DNA from: Bacillota bacterium
GTDB lineage: Bacteria; Bacillota; Clostridia; Lachnospirales; Lachnospiraceae
Direction of reading: 5' to 3'
DNA: 14,524 bases
Assembly (NCBI GenBank): GCA_023398615.1
Contig: JAEWSD010000209.1
Coordinates: 1 to 14,524, forward strand
Below, in pieces: positions 7,483-14,167 of this stretch. Under the pieces are notes generated by a model. The model worked only from the letters and a program-made list of their open reading frames with translations. It was not told the DNA's origin and searched no databases. The position numbers were made by a program, and so were the translations under genes. The number at the start of each line of letters is the position of its first letter. Position 1 is the stretch's first letter.

Positions 7483-8271
7483 CTATCCCACCGTTCCGAA
7501 AACTGCTTTGAATTCTTCACTGCCTGTTACTTCTTCCGGGGTTCCTTCCTTTAATATCTTCCTGTCAAGCAGTATTACATTATCGGCATATTTCCTGACA
7601 AATTCAAAATCATGCGATATCATGATGATTGCCAGGTCATAGTTGTGTTTTAGTTTATTTATATTTTCATAGAAAAGTTCCATACCGTTCCGGTCGATCC
7701 CCGAAACCGGCTCATCCAAAAGCAAAAGGTTGGGCACCGGGGTGACCGCTATGGATAACAGAACCCGCTGCAGTTCACCGCCGGACAAGTCACATACCGG
7801 CTTGTCTATCAATTCCTGTGCTTCAAATAGTTCCAATTGTGCTTTCACTTTCTCATATGTTTTCCTGCTCTTTATAAGAAATACGGGGACATTTCCGATA
7901 TAGGATGCAAAAAGGTCATACACGCTGGTCGGCGTGTTTTTTGCTATCGTCATATTCTGCGGTACATACCCCACCTTTAGATCTTCCATGATATTATTTC
8001 TCATATCGGTAAAGGAAATGCTGCCTTCATGCTTTATCTCCCCCAGAATCGCTTTCATCAGAGTAGATTTGCCGGCACCGTTTCTTCCGATGATCGCGGT
8101 TAGCTTGCCGCAGTGGATATGCAGGTTTATATCGTCCAAAATTATATTACTGCCAAATCTGACACTGATGTGCTCCGTTTTTATACAATGCAGGCCGCAG
8201 GCAGCATGAGATGCCGTTCCTGCTGCCGATACCGCATTTTCCCTTTTCGTCGTACTTTTCCGAATCCCCAT
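7483..8271 (-). CDS. znuC: Zinc ABC transporter ATP-binding protein (ZnuC/AdcC-like) with Cys/His N-terminal extension
   Basis: 262 residues. ABC motifs are Walker A GRNGAGKST (62-70), Q-loop Gln Q105, signature LSGGELQR (162-169), Walker B LLLLDE (182-187) and the H-loop H220 in ISHD. It powers metal uptake together with the following permease. About 30 residues precede the normal ABC start and include HAACGLHC (22-29); Cys25, His28 and Cys29 could bind metal. I recall a similar CGLHC start in related Lachnospiraceae proteins but have not verified it. The start at 8271 has only a weak AGG eight bases upstream, and no better start exists because the next Met is residue 72. It lies 54 bases after znuA; a small inverted repeat CTGTTA/TAACAG (8281-8301) sits in that gap. 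Confidence 0.9.
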   Translation of the reverse strand: MGIRKSTTKRENAVSAAGTASHAACGLHCIKTEHISVRFGSNIILDDINLHIHCGKLTAIIGRNGAGKSTLMKAILGEIKHEGSISFTDMRNNIMEDLKVGYVPQNMTIAKNTPTSVYDLFASYIGNVPVFLIKSRKTYEKVKAQLELFEAQELIDKPVCDLSGGELQRVLLSIAVTPVPNLLLLDEPVSGIDRNGMELFYENINKLKHNYDLAIIMISHDFEFVRKYADNVILLDRKILKEGTPEEVTGSEEFKAVFGTVG

Positions 8272-8325
8272 AATGGATACCTGTTACAGCTGCCTTAACA
8301 GTGGTTAAAAGCAGTTACTGCCTTT

Positions 8326-9270
8326 CTATTTCGTAATAAGCGATTCCTGCAAGACTTTCAGATTTTCCTTCATCGCATTGAGATAAGCATCTCCGGACAT
8401 AGCACCGTTTACAATAGAATCCAGTATATAAACCTTTGCACCGGTTTCCTTTGAGACACTGTCCGCTATCTTTGTGCTGAATTGCTCCTCCGTGTAAAGG
8501 ATTCCGACCTGTTCCTCCTTAACCTCATCAACAACTTCGGCAATTTCCCCCGCATTCAGGGAAGACTCCGAATCCATATCCACCGCATGGACCACCTGCA
8601 GGCCCAATTCCTGAGCCAGGTATGCAAAGGAATCGTGGAAGATGATGATCTTGGTTTCTCCGGCACCTGCCAGGGCTGTTTCCATTTCCTTCTTTAAAGC
8701 CTCGACAGCCTTCCGGTATGTTTCTCCATTTGACCGATACGCCTCCGCATTTCCCGCATCATACTCTGCAAGCGCATCTTCAACGGTCCGGATCTGCCTG
8801 AGATAATCATCCATGTTTAACCAGACATGTGCATTCAATTCTTCACCCTCAGGCTCTTCCTCATTACTCTCTTCCCCATGATCATGACCGGCACTCGTAA
8901 GGAATTCTATGCCTTCACTGGCATTGATCACCTTAAGCTTAGGGTAAGCCCCGATCACTTTCTGAATGAAGTTCTCCATACCGCCGCCGTTCATTATGAA
9001 GATATCCGCGTCTTCCAGCTTCATCATATCGGAGGCGGTGAGCTGGTAATCATGCAGACACCCTGTCGTCGGTTCGGTCAGATTGACGACTTCCACATTA
9101 GGAGTATCCCCTACTATATTAAGCGCTAATACATACATCGGATAAAATGATGTAACGACTGTAACCTTCCTGCCGCTGTCTTCCTTTTGCCCTGCAAATG
9201 CGGATATCAGCAGACTGCATAGAACTATGACGATTAAAATACCCAGTAGTACGATAAGTTTCTTTTTCAT
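8326..9270 (-). CDS. znuA: Zinc ABC transporter substrate-binding protein (ZnuA/AdcA-like)
   Basis: 314 residues, cluster A-I metal-binding protein. Metal ligands by pattern are H73 (CLHDYQL), H148 (NAHVWLN), H212 (IIFHDSFAY) and D284 (YILDSI). His at the third position is typical of zinc binders, whereas manganese binders carry Glu. A short acidic/His loop (about 129-147, GHDHGEESNEEE...) lies before H148, as in ZnuA/AdcA. The N-terminus has KKK and a hydrophobic stretch (5-26). C18 is preceded by Leu, so there is no proper lipobox, while A24-F25-A26 could be a signal peptidase I site. It is the first gene of znuA-znuC-znuB. The start has GAGG only four bases upstream. Strong promoter and Fur-family-type operator precede it. 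Confidence 0.92.
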   Translation of the reverse strand: MKKKLIVLLGILIVIVLCSLLISAFAGQKEDSGRKVTVVTSFYPMYVLALNIVGDTPNVEVVNLTEPTTGCLHDYQLTASDMMKLEDADIFIMNGGGMENFIQKVIGAYPKLKVINASEGIEFLTSAGHDHGEESNEEEPEGEELNAHVWLNMDDYLRQIRTVEDALAEYDAGNAEAYRSNGETYRKAVEALKKEMETALAGAGETKIIIFHDSFAYLAQELGLQVVHAVDMDSESSLNAGEIAEVVDEVKEEQVGILYTEEQFSTKIADSVSKETGAKVYILDSIVNGAMSGDAYLNAMKENLKVLQESLITK

Positions 9271-9303
9271 ATAACCTCATTCCATTATACTTTTTCTTAT
9301 TAT

Positions 9304-9318
9304 TGCAAATCATTTGCA
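9304..9318. promoter_or_regulatory. Perfect 7-1-7 inverted repeat, probable Zur (Fur-family) operator
   Basis: TGCAAAT-C-ATTTGCA is a perfect 15-bp 7-1-7 dyad, the architecture used by Fur-family regulators. It begins four bases downstream of the -10 box of the znu promoter and so covers the predicted transcription start. With a zinc operon downstream, Zur is the best guess. The base sequence differs from the B. subtilis Zur box, so the regulator is inferred. Confidence 0.7.
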
Positions 9319-9321
9319 TTA

Positions 9322-9350
9322 ATTATAGTATAGGGTATTTTTTTTGTCAA
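9322..9350 (-). promoter_or_regulatory. Perfect-consensus sigma-A promoter of the znu operon
   Basis: On the minus strand TTGACA (9345-9350) and TATAAT (9322-9327) match consensus in all twelve positions with an ideal 17-base spacer. The znuA start is about 50 bases further on. So strong a basal promoter fits control by a repressor. Confidence 0.9.
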
Positions 9351-9398
9351 TATGCGAAGGACTGTTGCAAGACTATATGATCATCCTATGAAATAACA

Positions 9399-9436
9399 TA
9401 AGCTGAAAATCCACCGTTAACAGGATTCTCAGCTTA
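9399..9436 (-). terminator. 14-bp stem-loop downstream of the first serine hydrolase gene
   Basis: Bases 9399-9412 pair with 9423-9436 (TAAGCTGA...TCAGCTTA) through 14 pairs, one a G-T wobble, with a 10-base loop containing GTTAAC. It lies about 35 bases past the stop of the leftward gene. The following minus-strand sequence is T-rich but lacks an uninterrupted run. A smaller perfect hairpin, CGTTAT-TTGC-ATAACG (9452-9467), precedes it directly after the stop codon. Confidence 0.65.
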
Positions 9437-9470
9437 CAGAGTACTCAGTCCCGTTATTTGCATAACGAGG

Positions 9471-10661
9471 TCAATCAAGTGAGCTATAAACTATGGAACG
9501 CAGCTTTCTTATCATGCTCATGTCCATACCGTTGCACCTTTGTATCATATACAACAGGATCAGATTATCCTTCGGACTGACAGAGAAATACGTCCCGGCC
9601 CAGCCGTCCCAGCTGAATTCACCTACACTGCCGTTACTTGCCGCCCTTCCGGGGTTGGTCATTACTTTCACAAGAGACGCATAGTTAAATCCACTGCGAT
9701 ACCACATTTCCTGGGAAGGATTATCAAAATAAGCCAGTAATTCCGGAGTCAGCTGAGAACCGGTCATGTATTCCACCGTCTTTCTGCCCAAAATCCGCAC
9801 ATCTCCATAGGAACCGCCGTTTAACAGCATGGACGCAAACCGGGTATAATCCTCCTTCGTAGATACTAATCCGCCGCCGCCGGATTCAAAATCCGGTGCC
9901 GGCCAATTCTGTCCTATTCCGGTCCGGCTCCATTCAACCGGATGTAACCTTCTCTCGTTCTCTATGTATTCATACAAAACGGCCAGCCGTGGCAGCTTGT
10001 TCTCCGCTACCTGGAAGCCGGTATCCGTCATCCCCAGCGGGGTGAAGATCTCCTCCTGCAAAAAATCACCGAATTTCTTACCTGACACCACTTCTATCAG
10101 GCCGCCGAGTATATCGGCAGAGGTACCGTAGCACCATTGCTCACCGGGTTGGAAAGTCAGCGGGAACCGGCCGATGCGGTTGCATAGTTCAACGGTTCCT
10201 ATCGGCTTGCCCTGCTTCCATAATGCATCGGCCTCAACATACAAGTCATTCATCAAACGTCCTACATGAGTCTCGGTATCGGTATATATCAGACCGGACG
10301 ACATATGCAGCAGATCCAGAATAGTCACCGGCTTCTTTACATCCTCCGCCTCCTGACCGTTCCATACCTTTTGATTGCGAAAGCCTTCCAGGTAGTCGGA
10401 AACCGGGTCAAACAGGTCTACCATGCCTCTCTCATAAAGAATCATCAGTGCTACGGCAGTGATCGGTTTCGTCATGGAGTAGATGCGGAATATCGTATCC
10501 TTGCGGATCGGTATTCCCTTCTCCTTATCGGCAAACCCAAATTCCTCATCATAAATGATCCGGTCATTATGAATGATTCGAATTGCGGAGCCGTTCATAG
10601 AGCCGTTATCGATCTCCTTTTGTACCAATGGTCCCAGATATTTCAGGTTCCCATAGTTCAT
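9471..10661 (-). CDS. Class C beta-lactamase-fold serine hydrolase (esterase/transpeptidase-like), paralog 1
   Basis: 396 residues, PF00144 family. Catalytic motifs are SMTK (62-65, nucleophile S62 and K65), YGTS (178-181, general-base Tyr178) and WAG (354-356) in place of the KTG/HTG box, a pattern nearer EstB-type esterases than true AmpC enzymes. There is no signal peptide, so it is probably cytoplasmic and unlikely to be a resistance beta-lactamase. The substrate is unknown. The start has a very strong GGGGAGGGG Shine-Dalgarno (10668-10676). It has its own consensus promoter with a LexA-like box at the start site and a terminator stem-loop downstream. It is clearly related to the 389-residue gene at 12930-14099, with identical runs such as GSAIRIIH and ADKEKGIPIRKDTI. 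Confidence 0.9.
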   Translation of the reverse strand: MNYGNLKYLGPLVQKEIDNGSMNGSAIRIIHNDRIIYDEEFGFADKEKGIPIRKDTIFRIYSMTKPITAVALMILYERGMVDLFDPVSDYLEGFRNQKVWNGQEAEDVKKPVTILDLLHMSSGLIYTDTETHVGRLMNDLYVEADALWKQGKPIGTVELCNRIGRFPLTFQPGEQWCYGTSADILGGLIEVVSGKKFGDFLQEEIFTPLGMTDTGFQVAENKLPRLAVLYEYIENERRLHPVEWSRTGIGQNWPAPDFESGGGGLVSTKEDYTRFASMLLNGGSYGDVRILGRKTVEYMTGSQLTPELLAYFDNPSQEMWYRSGFNYASLVKVMTNPGRAASNGSVGEFSWDGWAGTYFSVSPKDNLILLYMIQRCNGMDMSMIRKLRSIVYSSLD

Positions 10662-10702
10662 TAAAAACCCCTCCCCTTTATTAATCTAATCCATCAGTTA
10701 AT

Positions 10703-10716
10703 CAAACGTATGTTCG
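10703..10716. promoter_or_regulatory. LexA/DinR-like box at the start site of serine hydrolase 1
   Basis: On the minus strand the sequence CGAACATACGTTTG fits the Gram-positive SOS box pattern CGAAC-N4-GTTYG, being a dyad with one mismatched pair. It lies just downstream of the -10 box, a position suited to repression. A single site by eye could be chance, and the promoter may respond to something else. Confidence 0.4.
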
Positions 10717-10721
10717 TGTAG

Positions 10722-10751
10722 ATTATAATCCTTTCCCTTCCAATATGTCAA
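10722..10751 (-). promoter_or_regulatory. Consensus sigma-A promoter of serine hydrolase 1
   Basis: On the minus strand TTGACA (10746-10751) and TATAAT (10722-10727) match consensus fully with an 18-base spacer. The start codon lies about 55 bases beyond the expected transcription start. Confidence 0.85.
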
Positions 10752-10766
10752 TACTTTTATAAAAAA

Positions 10767-10800
10767 TACCTGAAAACTTGTTAGTTTGTTACAGTCGGTA
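10767..10800. terminator. Weak hairpin flanked by T-runs, end of the GntR-ABC cassette
   Basis: TACC (10767-10770) pairs with GGTA (10797-10800), with GA/TC and AAAC/GTTT as further short pairings inside. On each strand the structure is followed by six or seven T residues after an A or two, so it could act in either direction. The stem is short and interrupted, so confidence is low. It separates the permease end from the promoter of the next gene. Confidence 0.35.
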
Positions 10801-10823
10801 ATTTTTTTAAAATCTAAAACAAC

Positions 10824-11363
10824 TTAAAGTTCTTTACATTTATATAGTTTATTGCAAAATCTGTAACAAAACACATTCATAAAAATTGCAGCAGCAATTA
10901 CGCCGATCACAAGAGGACTATTCATTAAATATTTATATAAAAGGGCCATAATAGCCATATATGGAAAAATTGCAAGCGCACCGATAATATCCGCTTTTTG
11001 AGTTTCGAACATATAGAATATTAAGAATTCCATTGGTATAAAAACAGCAACCAACAACAGCCCATAAGGAAGAATATGCGTTTGAACAACTGCAAATATT
11101 TCAGGTTTTATGGCATGTGTTATGCCGGAAAACAAAATCACGAGGGGGGTAGCAATGAAACAGAAAAGATAAATAATTACGCCCCTTGCCCCTATAATTG
11201 TTGTAGACGTAACAGGTAATATACTGAATAGCAACTTAGTCTTATACTTTGCGTCATTGAATGCAAAATTTCGCAAAAGTAAATAGGATAGCATCAACAG
11301 TCCCGCAGCATAAATAACGGTATTGACTAAATCATTGGTTACGTTGATTTGATTAAAAAACAT
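10824..11363 (-). CDS. ABC-2 type permease, probably the remaining part of a nonsense-disrupted gene
   Basis: 179 residues with about five or six hydrophobic helices. 'SILPVTSTTIIGARGV' (47-62) matches the 'LPVsrxxivxAR' pattern of ABC2_membrane_5-type permeases, which pair with YtrB-like ATPases. The family is usually about 200-215 residues, and this frame stays hydrophobic well upstream of the ATG at 11363. Reading back gives an in-frame TAA at 11421-11423 and then an ATG at 11454-11456 that overlaps the ATPase stop as TAATG. The intact gene would encode 210 residues. I see no Shine-Dalgarno before the ATG at 11363, so production of this shorter form is doubtful. It would lack the first membrane helix. 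Confidence 0.7.
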   Translation of the reverse strand: MFFNQINVTNDLVNTVIYAAGLLMLSYLLLRNFAFNDAKYKTKLLFSILPVTSTTIIGARGVIIYLFCFIATPLVILFSGITHAIKPEIFAVVQTHILPYGLLLVAVFIPMEFLIFYMFETQKADIIGALAIFPYMAIMALLYKYLMNSPLVIGVIAAAIFMNVFCYRFCNKLYKCKEL

Positions 11364-11456
11364 CGGGTATAATGCAATACAAAGGAGCTGTAACCAAACA
11401 ATTTGGCTTAATGCTGAAATTTACATTTTTGTGAAATTAAGAAAGTTTGAGCGCAT
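11364..11456 (-). pseudogene. Original 5' end of the ABC-2 permease gene with stop at codon 12
   Basis: From the ATG at 11454-11456, whose A is shared with the ATPase stop (TAATG), the frame reads MRSNFLNFTKM, then TAA (11421-11423), then ISALSQIVWLQLLCIALYP directly into the 179-residue permease ORF. The first-helix hydrophobicity and the coupled start show this was the natural N-terminus. A single base change can turn Lys, Glu, Gln, Leu, Ser or Tyr codons into this TAA. A sequencing error cannot be excluded. Confidence 0.7.
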
Positions 11457-12316
11457 TATTTGAACCTCCTTGTATAGTAGAGCATGATATCCTCTATCGA
11501 GGGGACTTCATAAACTGTTTTATCCGGCAGTACCTTTCTGAGTGCTTCTTTGTTATCTGTCAGCCCTTCAAAACCGTAAGAGGATTTGTTTATACCAACA
11601 AAGTAATTTTTGTAATCCGGCAATAATGCCGCAGTATCGCCTTTTACAATGGCGTGCTGATCTTTTATTTCATCCTTTTGCCCCTTCAGGATAATTTTAC
11701 CGTCATATATGAAATACAAATAGTCAGCTATTTTGTCAAGGTCAGAAGTGATATGTGTTGACATCAAAACAGTTTTATTGTCTTCAAACACAATGTCTTT
11801 CAGTATTCCTATCAGTTCACTTCTCACCAACGGATCAAGGCCGGATGTAGGCTCGTCCAAAATGAAAAGGTCAGCTCCATGCGAAAGAGAAAACACAAGC
11901 GCGTATTTCATTCTCATGCCTCTGGACAAATCTTTAATCTTCTTGCTTTCCGGTAATTCGAATTTTTTTATGTAGAACTGATACGCGTTATCGTCCCATG
12001 CAGGGTACATGGGGGCAATCAGATTTTTCATTTTTCTTAAGGTCAAATCTTCATAAAAATGACCGTCGTCAAGAACAATGCCCAGCTTTGATTTTATTTC
12101 TAAATCATTGTTAATGCTATCCATCCCTAAAACTGTAATTTTTCCATCATCCGGTTTGATAATGTTCAATATGCTTTTAATGATTGTCGTTTTCCCTGCG
12201 CCGTTAGGCCCTATGAAGCCGGTAAGCGTTCCCTTTTCCAGCGACATATTTATATCCCGCAAACTGAATTCCCCGTAGCTTTTACATACATTACAAATTT
12301 CCAGAACCATATCCAA
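11456..12316 (-). CDS. ABC transporter ATP-binding protein, YtrB-like
   Basis: 286 residues. Walker A GPNGAGKT (36-43), signature LSRGM (130-134, Arg for the usual Gly), Walker B LFILDE (150-155), D-loop SGLD (158-161) and H-loop H188 are in place. The usual Q-loop Gln appears replaced by Asp (VLDDG, around 81-85), a change I associate with YtrB-like ATPases of GntR-linked operons. It should drive the adjacent ABC-2 permease, perhaps in export of an antimicrobial or envelope-related compound; the substrate is unknown. The start at TTG 12316 has GAGGGGG (12324-12330) seven bases upstream; an ATG at 12310 is the alternative at 13 bases. It lies two bases after the GntR stop, and its own stop overlaps the permease start. 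Confidence 0.88.
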   Translation of the reverse strand: MDMVLEICNVCKSYGEFSLRDINMSLEKGTLTGFIGPNGAGKTTIIKSILNIIKPDDGKITVLGMDSINNDLEIKSKLGIVLDDGHFYEDLTLRKMKNLIAPMYPAWDDNAYQFYIKKFELPESKKIKDLSRGMRMKYALVFSLSHGADLFILDEPTSGLDPLVRSELIGILKDIVFEDNKTVLMSTHITSDLDKIADYLYFIYDGKIILKGQKDEIKDQHAIVKGDTAALLPDYKNYFVGINKSSYGFEGLTDNKEALRKVLPDKTVYEVPSIEDIMLYYTRRFK

Positions 12317-12318
12317 TC

Positions 12319-12699
12319 TTATTCCCCCTCGCCCAGTTCATCTATAATTTTTTTCAAATCCTCTCCTGAAATTCCAACAGGCTTTGCATACTCAATAATA
12401 TCTGTAAGCTTTTTTTCAATTTCCACCAATCTGGTTTCCCTTAAAAGCTCCATATTTTGCGATGCAACAAAAGAACCTTTTCCCATCATATTGATAGTAA
12501 ACCCTTGTGCTTCCAAACCCTCATATGCTTTCCTTGTAGTAATAACACTAACATTCAAATCCTTTGCCAGGCCCCTAACAGACGGTAAAACATCTCCTTC
12601 TTTTAATTCACCGGACAGAATGGCGGATTTAATTTGGTTCATAATCTGCTCGTATATAGGAACTTCCGCAGAATTCACAATAATTATGTTCAATATCAT
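12319..12699 (-). CDS. GntR family transcriptional regulator, YtrA subfamily
   Basis: 126 residues, the short length typical of the YtrA subfamily. It has a winged helix at about 12-80 (PIYEQIMNQIKSAILSGELKEGD...LPSVRGLAKDLNVSVITTRKAYEGLEAQGF) and a short C-terminal dimerisation helix region. It leads the regulator-ATPase-permease cassette and probably represses it through the 7-4-7 repeat upstream. GGAGGTGAT directly abuts the ATG at 12699, giving only four bases of spacing from GGAGG. TTG at 12695 would be better placed (eight bases) and gives MNIIIVNSAEVPIYEQ, close to the usual family N-terminus, so the true start may be two codons... at most a few residues later. Ligand unknown. Confidence 0.9.
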   Translation of the reverse strand: MILNIIIVNSAEVPIYEQIMNQIKSAILSGELKEGDVLPSVRGLAKDLNVSVITTRKAYEGLEAQGFTINMMGKGSFVASQNMELLRETRLVEIEKKLTDIIEYAKPVGISGEDLKKIIDELGEGE

Positions 12700-12716
12700 A
12701 TCACCTCCGAGATCAA

Positions 12717-12734
12717 ATAGTGTGTATACACTAT
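12717..12734. promoter_or_regulatory. Perfect 7-4-7 inverted repeat, probable GntR (YtrA-type) operator
   Basis: ATAGTGT-GTAT-ACACTAT is a perfect inverted repeat of the AGTGT-N4-ACACT kind seen for YtrA-subfamily regulators. It begins six bases downstream of the -10 box, overlaps the predicted transcription start and ends before the Shine-Dalgarno of the GntR gene. Autorepression is the likely function. Confidence 0.75.
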
Positions 12735-12740
12735 AAGCAC

Positions 12741-12769
12741 AGTATACTCTATTATATTTTAACTGTCAA
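12741..12769 (-). promoter_or_regulatory. Sigma-A promoter of the GntR-ABC cassette
   Basis: On the minus strand TTGACA (12764-12769) and TATACT (12741-12746) are separated by 17 bases, with one mismatch in the -10 box. The operator at 12717-12734 follows at once. Confidence 0.85.
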
Positions 12770-12820
12770 GCCGCTTTACAGCTCAGAACTATGCTATCAC
12801 CCGAAGTACCGCTATCCACG

Positions 12821-12858
12821 CAAAAACGCCGCCCATAGTCACACTAAGGCGGCGCTTT
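12821..12858 (-). terminator. Rho-independent terminator of serine hydrolase 2
   Basis: GC-rich arms CGCCGCC (12827-12833) and GGCGGCG (12848-12854) pair perfectly. A wobble and three A-T pairs extend the stem, and a run of five T residues follows on the minus strand (A-run at 12822-12826). It lies about 70 bases past the stop of the leftward gene. Confidence 0.85.
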
Positions 12859-12929
12859 GCTGCAGGTTAGCTCTCTATTTTTAATTGTATATGATTTTGA
12901 GATATCCGTTTCTGTAAAAATAGCCTTCC

Positions 12930-14099
12930 TTAACGAAGCAGTCCATACAGAATGGAACGCATGGCCCTTAAGGCAGTTAACCTGCCGCCGTCGCATTTTT
13001 GCATCATATAAACCATGATAAGGTTTTCCTTCGGGTCAACAAAAAAGTAATTGCCGGTCCAGCCGTCCCAGCCAAACTCACCGACTGAACCATTGCCGGC
13101 TGCCTTCACCGGATCGGTTAATACTCTCATAAGGTTACCGTAACCGTAGCCCTGCAAGGAATCCCAGTCCATCGAAAGCAATTGTTCCGCACTTAGCTGA
13201 GGAGTGGACAGGTATTCCACCGTTTTGCTTCCCAGTATTCTTTCCTTCCCATATGTTCCGCCATTTAGCAGCATTTCCGCGAACCTGGAATAGTCCTCTA
13301 CGGTCGAGACCAGTCCCGCACCGCCGGATTCAAAGGCCGGAGGGGTCTTGAAATCACCCAGTCCAAGATGTGTCCAGGAACAGGGCTCCAACCGCCCTGC
13401 AATGAGTTCATAAATCATGGCAAAACGGTTTGACTTCTCTTCCGGAACATAAAAACCGGTATCTGCCATTCCAAGCGGTGTAAATATCTCTTCCTGCAGG
13501 AATACGCTTAATTTCTTACCCGAAATTATTTCGATAACCGCACCCAGGACATCTGCGGAAGCACCATACCGCCACCTTTCACCGGGTTCGAATTCCAGGG
13601 GCTGAGTTCCGATCAGGTTGCAGAAATCAACGGTATTTACAGGACTGCCTTCTTCACCCTGCTTTGCAAGCCTGGTATAAAGCTCCTCCATAATACGTCC
13701 GGCTTCACAGGTTTGATCCGGATAAACCACTCCCGATGTCATATTCAGCAGATCCTTCACGGCAGCGGGACGTTTGGCGGCCTTCAGTCCGTCCTTTGTC
13801 AGCACTTTCTGATCTTTAAAGCCGCTAAGGTAATCGGAAACCGGGGCAAACAGGTCCAAAAGCCCTCTCTCATAGAGGATCATCGCAGCAACTGCAGTGA
13901 CAGGCTTCGTCATGGAATAGATACGGTAAATGGTATCCTTCCGGATGGGAATTCCTTTTTCTTTATCCGCATATCCCAGCTCATCCTCATATATGATTTC
14001 TCCGTCATGTATGATACGGATTGCGGAACCGTTTATATACCCGTCGTCTATCTCCTGCCGCATCCGTTTTCTCAAGTATTCAAAATTCCCGAATTCCAT
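12930..14099 (-). CDS. Class C beta-lactamase-fold serine hydrolase (esterase/transpeptidase-like), paralog 2
   Basis: 389 residues, PF00144 family, with SMTK (62-65), YGAS (178-181) and WTG (347-349). The first two motifs fall at exactly the same residue numbers as in the paralog at 9471-10661. Like it, there is no signal peptide, so a cytoplasmic esterase-like enzyme of unknown substrate is likelier than a drug-hydrolysing beta-lactamase. The start has AGGAGAG about eight bases upstream. I found no convincing promoter in the 68-base gap to the upstream DUF3842 gene, so it may be co-transcribed with it. A strong terminator follows. The GntR-ABC cassette separates the two paralogs. Confidence 0.9.
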   Translation of the reverse strand: MEFGNFEYLRKRMRQEIDDGYINGSAIRIIHDGEIIYEDELGYADKEKGIPIRKDTIYRIYSMTKPVTAVAAMILYERGLLDLFAPVSDYLSGFKDQKVLTKDGLKAAKRPAAVKDLLNMTSGVVYPDQTCEAGRIMEELYTRLAKQGEEGSPVNTVDFCNLIGTQPLEFEPGERWRYGASADVLGAVIEIISGKKLSVFLQEEIFTPLGMADTGFYVPEEKSNRFAMIYELIAGRLEPCSWTHLGLGDFKTPPAFESGGAGLVSTVEDYSRFAEMLLNGGTYGKERILGSKTVEYLSTPQLSAEQLLSMDWDSLQGYGYGNLMRVLTDPVKAAGNGSVGEFGWDGWTGNYFFVDPKENLIMVYMMQKCDGGRLTALRAMRSILYGLLR

Positions 14100-14167
14100 A
14101 ATTATCTCTCTCCTGCATATTCCTCTGCCTGCAAGCCGATTAAAGTGTACATTCGTATCCTGCCGTA

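Noticed and set aside
8281..8321. Small inverted repeats between znuA and znuC (CTGTTA/TAACAG and GCAGT-T-ACTGC) as an attenuator
   Set aside because: Short stems without a T-run; could be chance and give no clear mechanism.
9471..10661. Antibiotic-resistance beta-lactamase
   Set aside because: No signal peptide, and the third motif is WAG in place of KTG; the pattern is nearer cytoplasmic esterases.
9471..14099. Mobile element carrying the GntR-ABC cassette
   Set aside because: No transposase, integrase, terminal inverted repeats or target duplications were found at the cassette borders.
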